This document shows, in pieces, positions 27,266 through 36,696 of a DNA stretch of 64,000 bases. A program made the position numbers and the translations under genes. Position 1 is the stretch's first letter, and the number at the start of each line of letters is the position of its first letter. The DNA is from Pedobacter terrae. Its GTDB lineage: Bacteria; Bacteroidota; Bacteroidia; Sphingobacteriales; Sphingobacteriaceae. The DNA lies in assembly GCF_900100705.1 (NCBI RefSeq), contig NZ_FNCH01000002.1, positions 186,001 through 250,000 of the forward strand, given 5' to 3'. The notes below the pieces were generated by a model. The model saw nothing but the letters and a program-made list of their open reading frames with translations. It searched no databases and was not told the DNA's origin.

Positions 27266-29399
27266 GCTGTTCCAAATCTTTATAAGCTACAAAAAGCTGA
27301 TCCGGTGGGACACATTTGAAGCCTGAGTTATATTTATTGTTCTGTCTGATGAGGTAGGCGCTACCCACCTTATCGATCATCCAACCATATTCTTCGCTAT
27401 TGAGCTCTTTCTCAAGCAAAGGAAAGAGCACCACCTGGGCAGAGAGGTTCGGATAGAATTCCCGTATAATGTTCCTGGAATGTTCTTTGTCAAATTTCTG
27501 GAGCGGACTATCAATAAATACCGGAAAGCTGATATTGGACTCATCTACCAGCGCTTTGAGCAGCGCTGTTGCATACAGTTGCTGTTCTCCTTTAGAGAGT
27601 AGTTCCTTATCGATAAATCTGGACTGGTTATCATATAATTCGATATCGATCAGATCCCCCTCTATCACCACATTGACCCTGCTCACAAAATCAGACTTAT
27701 GCATCAAGCTGTTCAGTTCGGTAAAGATGTTTTTCTCTAGGGAACCTTTCTTTTTTACTTTCAACCGCTGAATAAACTGGTCCAGTTTACGGATCAACCT
27801 TTCAGCTGTTATATCTTTTTCCCTATCGATATCCTCTACCTCTACCTTTTTGGTCAGTTCGGATACCTGTCTAGAAATCGTCTGTGATTCGGTTTCCATC
27901 TGCGATTTGGCAGCGGTAAGATTTTCACGTTCGCTTTCCAGCGCCCTGATTTCCTCATCCAGCCGGTCCTTTGATTTACGCAAATCTGCAATAACAGGGT
28001 CCCTCCCCTTGGATTCCGCGTCTATAAGGTTTCGGTTTACGGTATAAAATACCGACTGTAATCTCTTCTGATCGTTCATCAGCGATCGAAAAGTCTTGCT
28101 GTAAGAATTCCGGAGCTGTTCGAGGATCACAAAAAAACGCTGCTGTTGATCAGGGGTAAAGTTCAGCAACATTTCAACTTCCTGAGACTGTTCTGGAAGC
28201 AGATTGTTTTTTACCAGTGACAGTATCTCGGCAGTAAGTGTTTCACTAATGGTTTCCAGTCCTTTTGCTCCCTTGATCGCAGTAGCCACCAGCTCGTATC
28301 TGCTCTGCAGCAAAGCAAGCGCAGAGGCACTATTGCTGTTTTCCAGTTCTAGCTGTGCTTTTACCTCCATCATTTTCCCTGCCAACATGGCGAATGGAGC
28401 CAGCTCCAACAGGTCGTTAAACCTATTACGGATTTTAATAAGATCGCCTGAAAGAATATGCTTTTCTTCCTTAAGTCTTTTGAACTCCTCCAAAGTAATT
28501 GCACTTCCTTCCCTGATCAACTGTTCTTGGTAACGGTCAGATGAAATCCGCTTACCGTGTAAAGATTCTGAGATCTCCTCCAGCCTATCGCTTTTTAACT
28601 GTACCAGTTTCTGGTTCTGTTCAAGCTTTTTAATTAACTTATCGAGGGTCGAACGATCGCTTTTCACGGCAGATTTCTCCCTGATACGGAACCTCATTTG
28701 TTCTAGGCTCGCTTTCAGGTCTGTATATTTTTTGATACCCAAAACCTCGGCATAGGCCTGACTCAGATAACGTTTTTCCTCCGCAGTATTGATTTCTGCC
28801 AGTGAAACAATCTTTTCTGCATCAAAAAAGAAAAACTTCGCAATCTCCTTGGGCAGGATAAAATCATTGATAAATATTTCCGGTCCTGCGGTCTTGGTCA
28901 GTTCGTTAGGTCTGCCATCGATCAGGATCTCAACCTTTTCCTTGTGGTTGAGCACATTATAGCTTCTTTTCACCTCCAGTTCCCTGCACTGTACCGAAGG
29001 GATCATCAGGTTGCTAAAGCGCAGTGCCACACTGAAAGAGGTGACCTGATCAATCTCTTGTTGGAGATGTTCACGTTGTACGTGGTTCACACCGGTGAAC
29101 TCCTCCTCCAATACCCTGGTCTTATCAACGGCCTCTGAAAACGAAAGCCTGTTCATCAGCTTTTCGCAATAGCGTCTGTAACCTCCCGATTCGGAAATAT
29201 CCTGACGGTACCGGTCATCTACGTCGACCATCAGCTTTCCATACAGCGCCCACACCAGCGAGGTTAGAAAGGAAGTCTTCCCAAAGCCGTTATTCCCTGC
29301 AATCACTGTAATATTGCTGTCCTGATCGACCGAGAAGTCAAGGGTATTCTTCCCCTTATAGACCCTAAAATTGGTCAGTTCTATCTGGTTTATGAACAT
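27258..29399 (-). CDS. dndD: DNA sulfur modification protein DndD (SMC-like ATPase)
   Basis: A 713-residue SMC/RecN-like ATPase. Walker A GNNGFGKTSFL is near residue 38. Long coiled coils fill about residues 200-560 (for example SERENLTAAKSQMETESQTI). The signature LLSKGEQQLYATALLKAL and the Walker B strand FPVFIDSPLQKFD follow near 610-650. DndD supplies ATP-driven DNA transactions for sulfur insertion. It lies 2 bases after dndC and overlaps dndE by 8 bases. Confidence 0.92.
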   Translation of the reverse strand: MFINQIELTNFRVYKGKNTLDFSVDQDSNITVIAGNNGFGKTSFLTSLVWALYGKLMVDVDDRYRQDISESGGYRRYCEKLMNRLSFSEAVDKTRVLEEEFTGVNHVQREHLQQEIDQVTSFSVALRFSNLMIPSVQCRELEVKRSYNVLNHKEKVEILIDGRPNELTKTAGPEIFINDFILPKEIAKFFFFDAEKIVSLAEINTAEEKRYLSQAYAEVLGIKKYTDLKASLEQMRFRIREKSAVKSDRSTLDKLIKKLEQNQKLVQLKSDRLEEISESLHGKRISSDRYQEQLIREGSAITLEEFKRLKEEKHILSGDLIKIRNRFNDLLELAPFAMLAGKMMEVKAQLELENSNSASALALLQSRYELVATAIKGAKGLETISETLTAEILSLVKNNLLPEQSQEVEMLLNFTPDQQQRFFVILEQLRNSYSKTFRSLMNDQKRLQSVFYTVNRNLIDAESKGRDPVIADLRKSKDRLDEEIRALESERENLTAAKSQMETESQTISRQVSELTKKVEVEDIDREKDITAERLIRKLDQFIQRLKVKKKGSLEKNIFTELNSLMHKSDFVSRVNVVIEGDLIDIELYDNQSRFIDKELLSKGEQQLYATALLKALVDESNISFPVFIDSPLQKFDKEHSRNIIREFYPNLSAQVVLFPLLEKELNSEEYGWMIDKVGSAYLIRQNNKYNSGFKCVPPDQLFVAYKDLEQHV

Positions 29400-29401
29400 C
29401 C

Positions 29402-30709
29402 TTATTTCTTTGTTTTAACGTGACGGTCAATATGGTTTTCTAGATCATTCTGTAAACCATATTTGCTCACCAATATATATTTGGACCGTTGTACTTCAAG
29501 CATTTCGTTGATCAGTTCATAGTCAGCCTCATCATCAAAGACCTCTTTAAGTATCTCTTTTTCAAAAACGTCCTGTACATCGAAATCCTTTGCATCCAGA
29601 TCCGTGCCGTTAACAGCATTGAAGATGTCCGCTACGCTGAACCTGAAAAGCGAATCCCTGTGCCAGGTTACCTGAATACCAACGAGTTCCTGTGCATTGA
29701 TCAGTACAAGCTCGGGTTCCGTGCGTTGCACTTCCTTCTGTGCCTCGAGCAGCACGCGCAGCATGTTCGCCCTTTCTTCTTCGATATAGGGTCCCCAGGT
29801 ATTTTCATCCTCGATATAACTGCCCCTTCTTTTGGTATCCCTGAGTTCGCGCTTATTGCGGTTATCCTGTAACATGTCCCGGAAGTCTGCCAATGGCTCC
29901 ATCCATTCTTCGCCGTTATCGATCAGCGCTGCCATGGACTTATCCTTTTTCACGACTGTGCAGACCCAGCACCCAAAGCGGCTATTGCCACAGGAAGGTG
30001 TAGTGGTATCGATCACCAAAGGACAATCCCCCCCGCTCGCGTTGCGGTATAAGGTTACCAGCGCCCTATTGGTTCCACCCCAGCCCGGATCATTCTGCAA
30101 CAGGTAATGCCAGACCTCATCTGTTTCCACATCTTTGATCAATGCGAATACATAGGCATTGGGCAATACATGCTTTCGCAGCCTTTCCCCTTTTACCTCA
30201 TACTTTTTAATGCTCTTTGCCCTGTTGGTACTCTCCGCACTTCGGGTACCCAATAATATAATCACCTCGCCGATCTCAGAGATCTTACTCTTGATAAACT
30301 CGGTTGTAGGATTGATCTTTAGCCTTTCGGTACACCAGCGAAAGGTATTATTCGGAGCAGGATAGCCTTTACCGATCAGGTTTACCCAAAAACTCTCCTC
30401 CAACCTGGGTGTAGTCTCATGTACGGTAAGGGGGATCCCCTGCCTCACTGCCTCGGTCTGTATATTGTTAAGGGTCACATGGATGAACTGCGCGATCTTG
30501 GGATTCTCCACCATTGTATCGTTACACACCACGTGGATCTGTCTGGTACGCAGCATAGGTTCTATCTTGCTAACCGTTGACCAGACCAGCTGCAATAGCA
30601 TGGTCGAATCCTTTCCTCCGCTAAACCCGATAATCCAGGGACGGTTATTGTCATCGGCCATGTATTGCTCGAAGACTTCGTTCTGTAAAAATTTAATATC
30701 TAATGCCAT
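29402..30709 (-). CDS. dndC: DNA sulfur modification protein DndC (PAPS-reductase-like)
   Basis: A 435-residue enzyme of the ATP-pyrophosphatase/PAPS-reductase family. The P-loop-like GFSGGKDSTMLLQL starts near residue 29. A cysteine set (PSCGNSRFGCWVC, about residues 235-247) would bind the iron-sulfur cluster. DndC activates the backbone phosphate and transfers sulfur delivered by a cysteine desulfurase. No dndA desulfurase is present here, so a housekeeping IscS/SufS-type enzyme must serve. It is the first gene of dndCDE. Confidence 0.93.
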   Translation of the reverse strand: MALDIKFLQNEVFEQYMADDNNRPWIIGFSGGKDSTMLLQLVWSTVSKIEPMLRTRQIHVVCNDTMVENPKIAQFIHVTLNNIQTEAVRQGIPLTVHETTPRLEESFWVNLIGKGYPAPNNTFRWCTERLKINPTTEFIKSKISEIGEVIILLGTRSAESTNRAKSIKKYEVKGERLRKHVLPNAYVFALIKDVETDEVWHYLLQNDPGWGGTNRALVTLYRNASGGDCPLVIDTTTPSCGNSRFGCWVCTVVKKDKSMAALIDNGEEWMEPLADFRDMLQDNRNKRELRDTKRRGSYIEDENTWGPYIEEERANMLRVLLEAQKEVQRTEPELVLINAQELVGIQVTWHRDSLFRFSVADIFNAVNGTDLDAKDFDVQDVFEKEILKEVFDDEADYELINEMLEVQRSKYILVSKYGLQNDLENHIDRHVKTKK

Positions 30710-31014
30710 AGGCTAACCTTTCAGATACTGCAAAAAAGCATTAGATTCACATCGGAATCCTGCATATCGCAGACTAATAGTAAAATAAATATATTAACTA
30801 AAATGCGCTATGAAAAAGGCTTTTTATCCACATTTGAACAAATTCCACATGCCACACTGTAAGCTAAGGGCTTACGGAAAACCATAAGAACAAATATTAC
30901 ATTTCTGTTAGACAGAACCAGCTTCAAACATGAAAAAACTAAATAGCGTATGACCGCTTTAACATTCACAGAATATTTACGCTGCCAGGAAAGTTTCTGT
31001 TATTCCCAAGGCAT
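30710..31014 (-). promoter_or_regulatory. Intergenic leader upstream of dndC
   Basis: An AT-rich region of 305 bases between the DUF262-DUF1524 gene and dndC, both on the minus strand. It must contain the dndC promoter. No exact Bacteroidetes -33/-7 pair was found by eye. The related words GCGCTATG (near 30805) and AGCGTATG (near 30944) are visible but not convincing as an operator. Confidence 0.35.
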
Positions 31015-33009
31015 TTACTCATCATTATGTTCATCATTATCGATTGTTACCTCCAGCATCTGGGTTTCCAACATTGCCGGTATTATTCCATTATAATGGT
31101 CAGTAATGAGGTCGATCATCTCATCCCGATGCCGGGCAATCGCATCTTCGTTCCATACCGTCCCGCCGGCCATCATATCGAATATCTTTTTTGACTTTAA
31201 CGAATCATAATGGTTCTTCCCTTCGAACTCCGCCCTTTTCACCGGAACCTGTTTTCTGCCATATTCAGAGTTCTGGCTGACTGTAAGCAAAACAAGATTT
31301 CCAAAGCTATGCAGGTCCTCCGGGTACATTGCCTTTCTGTCTTCAGGTTGTTGGGGAAAGATGTGTTCAATAGAGTTCTTCGAGGTAATCCTGAAAGCCT
31401 TGAACTCGGGAGTTTCCCGCTTTGTCCAGTTTTTCCATAATATGTATTCAAGTTTCTGGAACCAATAGCGGTAGAATCCGGTCCCCTCGGGCAAACGCAG
31501 ATAATTACCATAGCTAAATGGCCTGTGGGAAATATCTGCCAGCAGGGCAAAACTGGTTTCCTTGTCCGTCTGCTCACTCAGGGAAAGTGTATTATCAATC
31601 GATTCGAGTAATTGCAATACCTCAGCACTGCCCGGCGAGGTCTGCAACAGGCCAGGCTGCCCCAGATGGAAAAGTGCTGGTGTAAGCCAGTATTGACGCA
31701 GGTAATCCCCTGTAAAATAAAGCACCGACTGCAGCAACTGTGAGGCAGACTTTTCCAGCGGGCTACGGCCAAAGTAATGATCGCTGTTTTTGGTAATCCC
31801 GGTCAGTTCCAGATACATATCCTTACTATCCAGATCCGCAGTCCATTTGATGATATACTTATCCAGGATAAATCTGGTCTCCCATAACAGTCGGAAGAAA
31901 GCTTCAATTTCCTCATCGCCCTTTGCACCGAGTTCCTCAAATATCCGGATAAGCCTGTCACCATGAAAGGTCATTGCGAAATCCTTATCGCCGTTTTTAT
32001 AACGGTGTATACGGTAAGTATGGATCAATAACTGGGGAAAGGTGATGATCGAACGGCAGTAGCCTCCCTTCTGAACTTCCGGTCCTTCCTTCTTCCCCGT
32101 CTGGGTGCTATCCTCACCGGTATAGGCAAACATCGAGGCAATTGTTTCCTCGTCCCCTTGTTCGGGCATCGACTCATCCCCCTTCAACAAAAACACCGAT
32201 TCGGCAAAGGTAGAAAAGTCGGAGCCTGAAAGAACAGACCAATTTGTTTTGGTAAATATCCGGCGAACGTTTCGTTCGAAGTAATCCTCCATGTTCTCAC
32301 AGGCCTCCCATATCTTACTATAAAGCAGCTTGTTTGATATTTTTCTTAAGAGCTTGCTTTTGAGGATATCACTCTGTTCGAGCTGGATGCCGGTGGAATT
32401 AATGGTGGCGAAAAGTTTATTTAGGTCAACCTTTTCCGGCGCGAGGTTTTCAACCATAACAAGCTGCTCGTAAATAAAGTTACCGAACCCGGTCATATCG
32501 CTCTTTCTTGCGGAGAGTTCGCTGATACGCAACTCAATAATGGTAAGACCCATGGTGATACCCTCTAGATAAGGCTTCTCCCTGATTTCTTCTGCTGAAT
32601 ATTTTATTTTGCCCTTACCGGCACCTAAACTGAGCTGCTCAAAATACGCAGTAATGTCCCTGCGGATCTCAAAATCGATGCGCAGACGCTTATCCTGTTT
32701 GAGAAAAGTGGTCAGCAGGCTTGGGATCCCCAACTGTTGAAAAACAGCGGCAATCATCCAAAGGGTGGTAAAACGCTGTTGTCCGTCAATGAGCTCGTAC
32801 GCCTCTGCCCGCTGCTTGGTCAGTACCGTTCCGATGAAATAAGGCGACTTAGGTGCAGTAAGAAAGGCCTGGAAGGCATCGGACAGCAGCTTTTCGATCT
32901 GTTCAATGCCCCAAACGTAGGGACGCTGGTAGGTAGGGATAACAAATTGCCTCCCTTCGAGGCGGGACAGACTGATGAGACTACTTAAAAATCTTGCGTT
33001 ATCTTGCAT
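31015..33009 (-). CDS. DUF262-DUF1524 protein (SspE/GmrSD-like nuclease)
   Basis: A 664-residue two-domain protein. Residues 1-300 are DUF262 with the ParB-like nucleotide-binding motif YELIDGQQRFTTLWM near residue 75 and IPTYQRPYVWG near residue 25. The C-terminal part is DUF1524, an HNH-like nuclease with SIEHIFPQQPE and FGNLVLLT (about 555-595). The same layout is found in GmrSD type IV restriction enzymes and in SspE, the phosphorothioate-sensing nuclease of Ssp systems. It directly precedes dndC, the place usually held by dndB. Its start overlaps the end of the second DUF262 gene by 25 bases. It is a strong candidate effector of a sulfur-sensing defence. Confidence 0.85.
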   Translation of the reverse strand: MQDNARFLSSLISLSRLEGRQFVIPTYQRPYVWGIEQIEKLLSDAFQAFLTAPKSPYFIGTVLTKQRAEAYELIDGQQRFTTLWMIAAVFQQLGIPSLLTTFLKQDKRLRIDFEIRRDITAYFEQLSLGAGKGKIKYSAEEIREKPYLEGITMGLTIIELRISELSARKSDMTGFGNFIYEQLVMVENLAPEKVDLNKLFATINSTGIQLEQSDILKSKLLRKISNKLLYSKIWEACENMEDYFERNVRRIFTKTNWSVLSGSDFSTFAESVFLLKGDESMPEQGDEETIASMFAYTGEDSTQTGKKEGPEVQKGGYCRSIITFPQLLIHTYRIHRYKNGDKDFAMTFHGDRLIRIFEELGAKGDEEIEAFFRLLWETRFILDKYIIKWTADLDSKDMYLELTGITKNSDHYFGRSPLEKSASQLLQSVLYFTGDYLRQYWLTPALFHLGQPGLLQTSPGSAEVLQLLESIDNTLSLSEQTDKETSFALLADISHRPFSYGNYLRLPEGTGFYRYWFQKLEYILWKNWTKRETPEFKAFRITSKNSIEHIFPQQPEDRKAMYPEDLHSFGNLVLLTVSQNSEYGRKQVPVKRAEFEGKNHYDSLKSKKIFDMMAGGTVWNEDAIARHRDEMIDLITDHYNGIIPAMLETQMLEVTIDNDEHNDE

Positions 33010-34394
33010 TGTATTGCTTGTATTAGTCTTTGGTCAAAATTATCGGTATTGATCGCCCTGGAGTCGAAATCCGGGCTGAAATATTTTCCCAGCATGAGTA
33101 TATATCTTCCCTTGACATTGTTCACTCCACAGTTACTGGTATTCAGCGAATGGCTTTTACCACTGAAGTACGTGATGAGTTCCCGCGTGCTGTAGCTGGC
33201 CAGGATACGGTCGATGAGCTGTTCGCCTGTCGCAAAACTGTACACCCCATCCTCCCTCACGGTACGCTCCCTGGTGATCCGGACCGAATAGACATAGCGG
33301 AAACACCACAGTGAAAATGAATAAAGATCATTTAAACCAAAGCGGCTGACGTATACCAGTACCGCAAGCTGAAAAAGGTCCCTTAAAAAAGCCGTTCCAT
33401 TCTCGCCATTGATAAGCATTTTGCGGAACTTATAAAAACGCGGATCAATGCGATAATCATCCTCAGAGAGAAACAACTGTTGGTAAGTGTCTGCGTACTT
33501 ATCCAAAAAGTCCATAAAATTAGTTCCATCATAGATGGGCTGACGGATCTCTCCGAAGCTGCTCAGGTAACGGGTCTGTTCACCATGCATCTCCCTTGTG
33601 ACCTCTACGGTCATAAAAGAGCGGTCTACGGATTCATGCAGGGTCCGTTCAGTGAACTCCTCCACGACTTTCTGCTTCACACCAACTTTATCACGGTGCG
33701 ATGGAAATCCCCTTGGATCCAGCACATTCCAGCACCTGGCCTTGGTAATCAATGAAATAACATGGGACACCGTTTTGATGTCACGGGATTCCCAGCGCAG
33801 CGCATTGACATTGACCAGCGGACCGGGTTTGATCGCCCGGAGGTGGTGGGCCTTGATGATGTCCGCCCCGAAAAGACGCTTACCACCTGTGTTCTGCGTT
33901 TCAAAAAAAGTATAGGCCAGATCCTCGCTATCGGTAACCACCAGGGTCACATTGATTGCCGCCAGGTTATAATGATCGAGCCTGATTTGGTCATCTTCGA
34001 TCTTTTTCCTGAGCAGGGCCATGTTTCCCCGGATCCGGGCAACGCTTAAGGGCGAATCATAAACTATGCCCACATCGGGGCTCGAGGAGAAAGCCTGGAG
34101 GATAAGCAATGTGGTCAGGCGCTGCTGCCCATCAATGATGTTGAGCTTGCCATCCTGCTGGTGCAGGATCAAACTGCCCAGATAATAATCTGCACCGTCA
34201 CCGGGATGGGCATCAAGATCTGCGATCAGTCGCAGCATCTGTTTTCCCGACCAGACATAAGGACGTTGGTATTCGGGGATGGTCAGCTGGCCCTGGATAT
34301 TGGTAAGTGCAATAGGGTTTCCGGTGGTGGCATTGAGCAGCTCTTCTACCGAACAGCTTGCTACTTCCAGTCCCTGGAGTTGGGTAAGAGACAT
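32985..34394 (-). CDS. DUF262 protein without DUF1524
   Basis: A 469-residue protein with the DUF262 motifs IPEYQRPYVWSGKQML and LNIIDGQQRLTTLLIL (near residues 37 and 87) and the following TFFETQNTGGKRLFGADIIKAHH block. No DUF1524 HNH motif is seen in its C-terminal half. It is a paralogue of the downstream DUF262-DUF1524 gene and overlaps it by 25 bases, so the two are very likely translated together and may form a complex, like GmrS and GmrD or two BrxU-like halves. Confidence 0.8.
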   Translation of the reverse strand: MSLTQLQGLEVASCSVEELLNATTGNPIALTNIQGQLTIPEYQRPYVWSGKQMLRLIADLDAHPGDGADYYLGSLILHQQDGKLNIIDGQQRLTTLLILQAFSSSPDVGIVYDSPLSVARIRGNMALLRKKIEDDQIRLDHYNLAAINVTLVVTDSEDLAYTFFETQNTGGKRLFGADIIKAHHLRAIKPGPLVNVNALRWESRDIKTVSHVISLITKARCWNVLDPRGFPSHRDKVGVKQKVVEEFTERTLHESVDRSFMTVEVTREMHGEQTRYLSSFGEIRQPIYDGTNFMDFLDKYADTYQQLFLSEDDYRIDPRFYKFRKMLINGENGTAFLRDLFQLAVLVYVSRFGLNDLYSFSLWCFRYVYSVRITRERTVREDGVYSFATGEQLIDRILASYSTRELITYFSGKSHSLNTSNCGVNNVKGRYILMLGKYFSPDFDSRAINTDNFDQRLIQAIQCKITQDF

Positions 34395-34802
34395 AAGCCT
34401 AAAAAACAGGGATTAAACAATGAGAGATGATGGATCCAGTTCGAACACCGGTGAGATTTCTTTTATTCCCCGGCTCAGCCCGAGGGTATTTGTGGGATTA
34501 CTCTTTATTATTTTTCTGATCATTGGAGCGTGTAATTTTGGTGGGCTAAAGTAATTATTCCATTACTGTTTTACAAAGGAAAAATGATCATCTGTATAAC
34601 CCACTTCCCAGGATACAACATCAGATCGTATTTCTCAGGGATAGCAAAAATCCCCGAAATAGATTTTGAATTCTGTGTATTCAGCGTTATCTTAGAACTC
34701 CATCACAAAAAATAATTTAATAGCGGATCCATTAAAAAACAACATTTTCCGATACCCCAACCCTACCAACGCGGTCTGTCTGAAGGTGGCTAAAGCAAAA
34801 TT
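34395..34802. other. Divergent intergenic region, no gene seen
   Basis: About 400 bases between the DUF262 gene (minus) and the HNH pseudogene (plus). It should hold promoters for both. No coding frame or clear dyad is recognised. Confidence 0.4.
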
Positions 34803-35785
34803 ATGGGCAATTTTTTACTCGTCAACATTACCTGGAATGCTTCAAAGTGGAGGGATAATACCTATATCAACCCCCGAGCCGGCCATGCATATGCCCGCAA
34901 CAATGTTGCCGGCGAAGCCTTGAATTTTAAGTTCAACAAAAAAGGGCTGGACACTGCAAAATTCGTCTACGGTTTTTTTAGGTGGACTGCAGCGCCCATA
35001 AAATTCCAAAAGGATGGCCTGATCATCTTCTATACCAAGAATACCGATATCAAACGGGGCCAGATCGTAGGGATTTATGGCCGGGCGGAACTCGTTGCCC
35101 CTCCCCAGGAACGAAAAGTATCACTTCAGGATACCCCTTATCTTGCCAATATCCGTGGAGAAGTAGATTATTCTATGCTGTTCCCCATTCCCCTGGATGC
35201 AGAAGTATATAAGGAGCGCTCGGCTGACCGCTTGGTGGGCCAGAACGGTTTCACTTATCTGGACCAGGAATTAGCTGAACGGATCTTATATGATGAGCTC
35301 ACTGCACTATCGGGAGCTGGTGCAGCTGAAGGGGATTTCATGAAATTGGGCGCCGTCTACGAACATTATACAGGAAAACAGTTTAAACCGAAATTTGTCA
35401 CAATAGATGATAAAGAGCAGCAATCCCTGGAATTATTGTACGGTCAAAAGACTAAAGAGGAATTGTTAGCGGCATTGGCAGCACTGGGCGCCTGGGACCA
35501 CAGGCAGGTAATGATCAAAGGTAAAAACTACAAGAGAAGGAACAGCGCCATTGCAATAATCAAAAACCTTGGTGATTACCGCTGCCAGATCTGTTCGGCC
35601 ACCATCGCAAAAAAGGGAAAGAAACAATCGATAATATCCTACTGCTCTGTCCTAATCACCACAAGGAATTTGATCTTGGGGAACTGGAATTTCACCTTCA
35701 AAAGACCGACCGTGTGGAATTTACACTCAACGGCATTCGGCATGCACTAGATCTTTCCTGGCAGTCCAAAACCCCCACAACCTGA
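34803..35785 (+). pseudogene. HNH endonuclease gene with a deletion and frameshift in the HNH domain
   Basis: The first 270 codons encode an N-terminal domain (LLVNITWNASKWRD ... GLIIFYTKNTDIKRGQIVGIY), which looks like a PUA/EVE-type modified-base reader, and the start of an HNH domain (YRCQICSATIAKK). The conserved text then resumes in another frame as GKETIDNILLLCPNHHKEFDLGE and runs to a stop at 35783-35785. The block that should hold the A-H-I/L-x-P histidine is gone, so a deletion of perhaps 15-20 codons that also shifts the frame removed the active site. Read without correction, the ORF ends at 35750. The damage is recent-looking, since the tail is still well conserved. The next gene starts 3 bases later. 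Confidence 0.72.
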
Positions 35786-35788
35786 CAA

Positions 35789-36571
35789 ATGAAACTACAT
35801 GAGGCTATTGAAAAACTGATCCGGGATAACGCCCGTGCGATGACCGCAAACCAGATCGCACAGGCGCTTAACTTCAACGGATTATATTCCAAGCGTGATG
35901 GGTCACCGATCCGGCCGGACCAGATTATGGGAAGAGTGAACGGACACCCATTACTATTTCGCGTTGACCGGCTAAACCGGCCCATTCAGATTTCTCTACC
36001 GCACATGGCCGCAGGTACAATCCAGGGAACAAAACCCACGCCTCCCGCTATCCCTGCAGCAACAAACGGAACAGATCGTTCAACTCTTTTTTTAAAATCT
36101 TCCTTTCCCCCTGTATCCGATAAGCAGACCAAGATCCTTATCCTGGGCAGCCTGCCTGGGGATGAATCCCTATTGCGCAATGAGTATTACGGCAATCCTC
36201 AGAACAGGTTCTGGAAGGTGATTGCCGGTCTGTCCGGCAGACAAGCGCCAGTCAATTACGAACAGAAAAAACAATGCCTGCTTGGCTTTGGCATTGGCAT
36301 CTGGGACGTTGCCCACAGTGCCCAGCGTAAGAGCAGTTTGGACTCGGCAATCAAAAATGAACGCCCCAATGACCTGCGGGCATTTATCGATGATCATCCT
36401 TTACTGCACACAATTGCCTTTAACGGAATGAAGGCTGAAAGAATGTTCATTAAGTTCTTCACAAAACTTCCTACCATGCGTTACGTGCTCCTGCCCAGCA
36501 CAAGCAGCACCTATGCCACAATGAACGTGGAGAAACTCTGCCGGATTTGGGCAGAGTTGTTGCAACTGTAA
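35789..36571 (+). CDS. Hypoxanthine-DNA glycosylase-like (UDG superfamily) with N-terminal winged helix
   Basis: A 260-residue protein. Residues 1-70 look like a HARE-type winged helix (MKLHEAIEKLIRDNARAMTA ... FRVDRLNRPIQIS). Residues 110-260 form a uracil-DNA-glycosylase-superfamily domain of the family 6 (deoxyinosine/hypoxanthine glycosylase) type: ILGSLPGDESLLRNEYYGNPQNRFW as the first active-site motif and VLLPSTSSTYATM as the second. It would remove deaminated or modified bases and leave abasic sites. It starts 3 bases after the HNH pseudogene stop and so shared an operon with it. Confidence 0.82.
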   Translation: MKLHEAIEKLIRDNARAMTANQIAQALNFNGLYSKRDGSPIRPDQIMGRVNGHPLLFRVDRLNRPIQISLPHMAAGTIQGTKPTPPAIPAATNGTDRSTLFLKSSFPPVSDKQTKILILGSLPGDESLLRNEYYGNPQNRFWKVIAGLSGRQAPVNYEQKKQCLLGFGIGIWDVAHSAQRKSSLDSAIKNERPNDLRAFIDDHPLLHTIAFNGMKAERMFIKFFTKLPTMRYVLLPSTSSTYATMNVEKLCRIWAELLQL

Positions 36572-36696
36572 TAACTTCTACTTCCATCCTTAAATAAATC
36601 ATGCCTTAGGTTCTTCACATCACAGGCATATTTACCGGAATATCGTGTCTTATTGTTTTTTCCAATTATTTTTGCTGCTATCTAATCCATAACGCT

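Noticed and set aside
31015..34394. DndB in the usual place next to dndC
   Set aside because: The D-G-Q-Q-R motif here belongs to DUF262, with DUF1524 following in one protein; DndB has a D-G-Q-H-R motif and is a different family.
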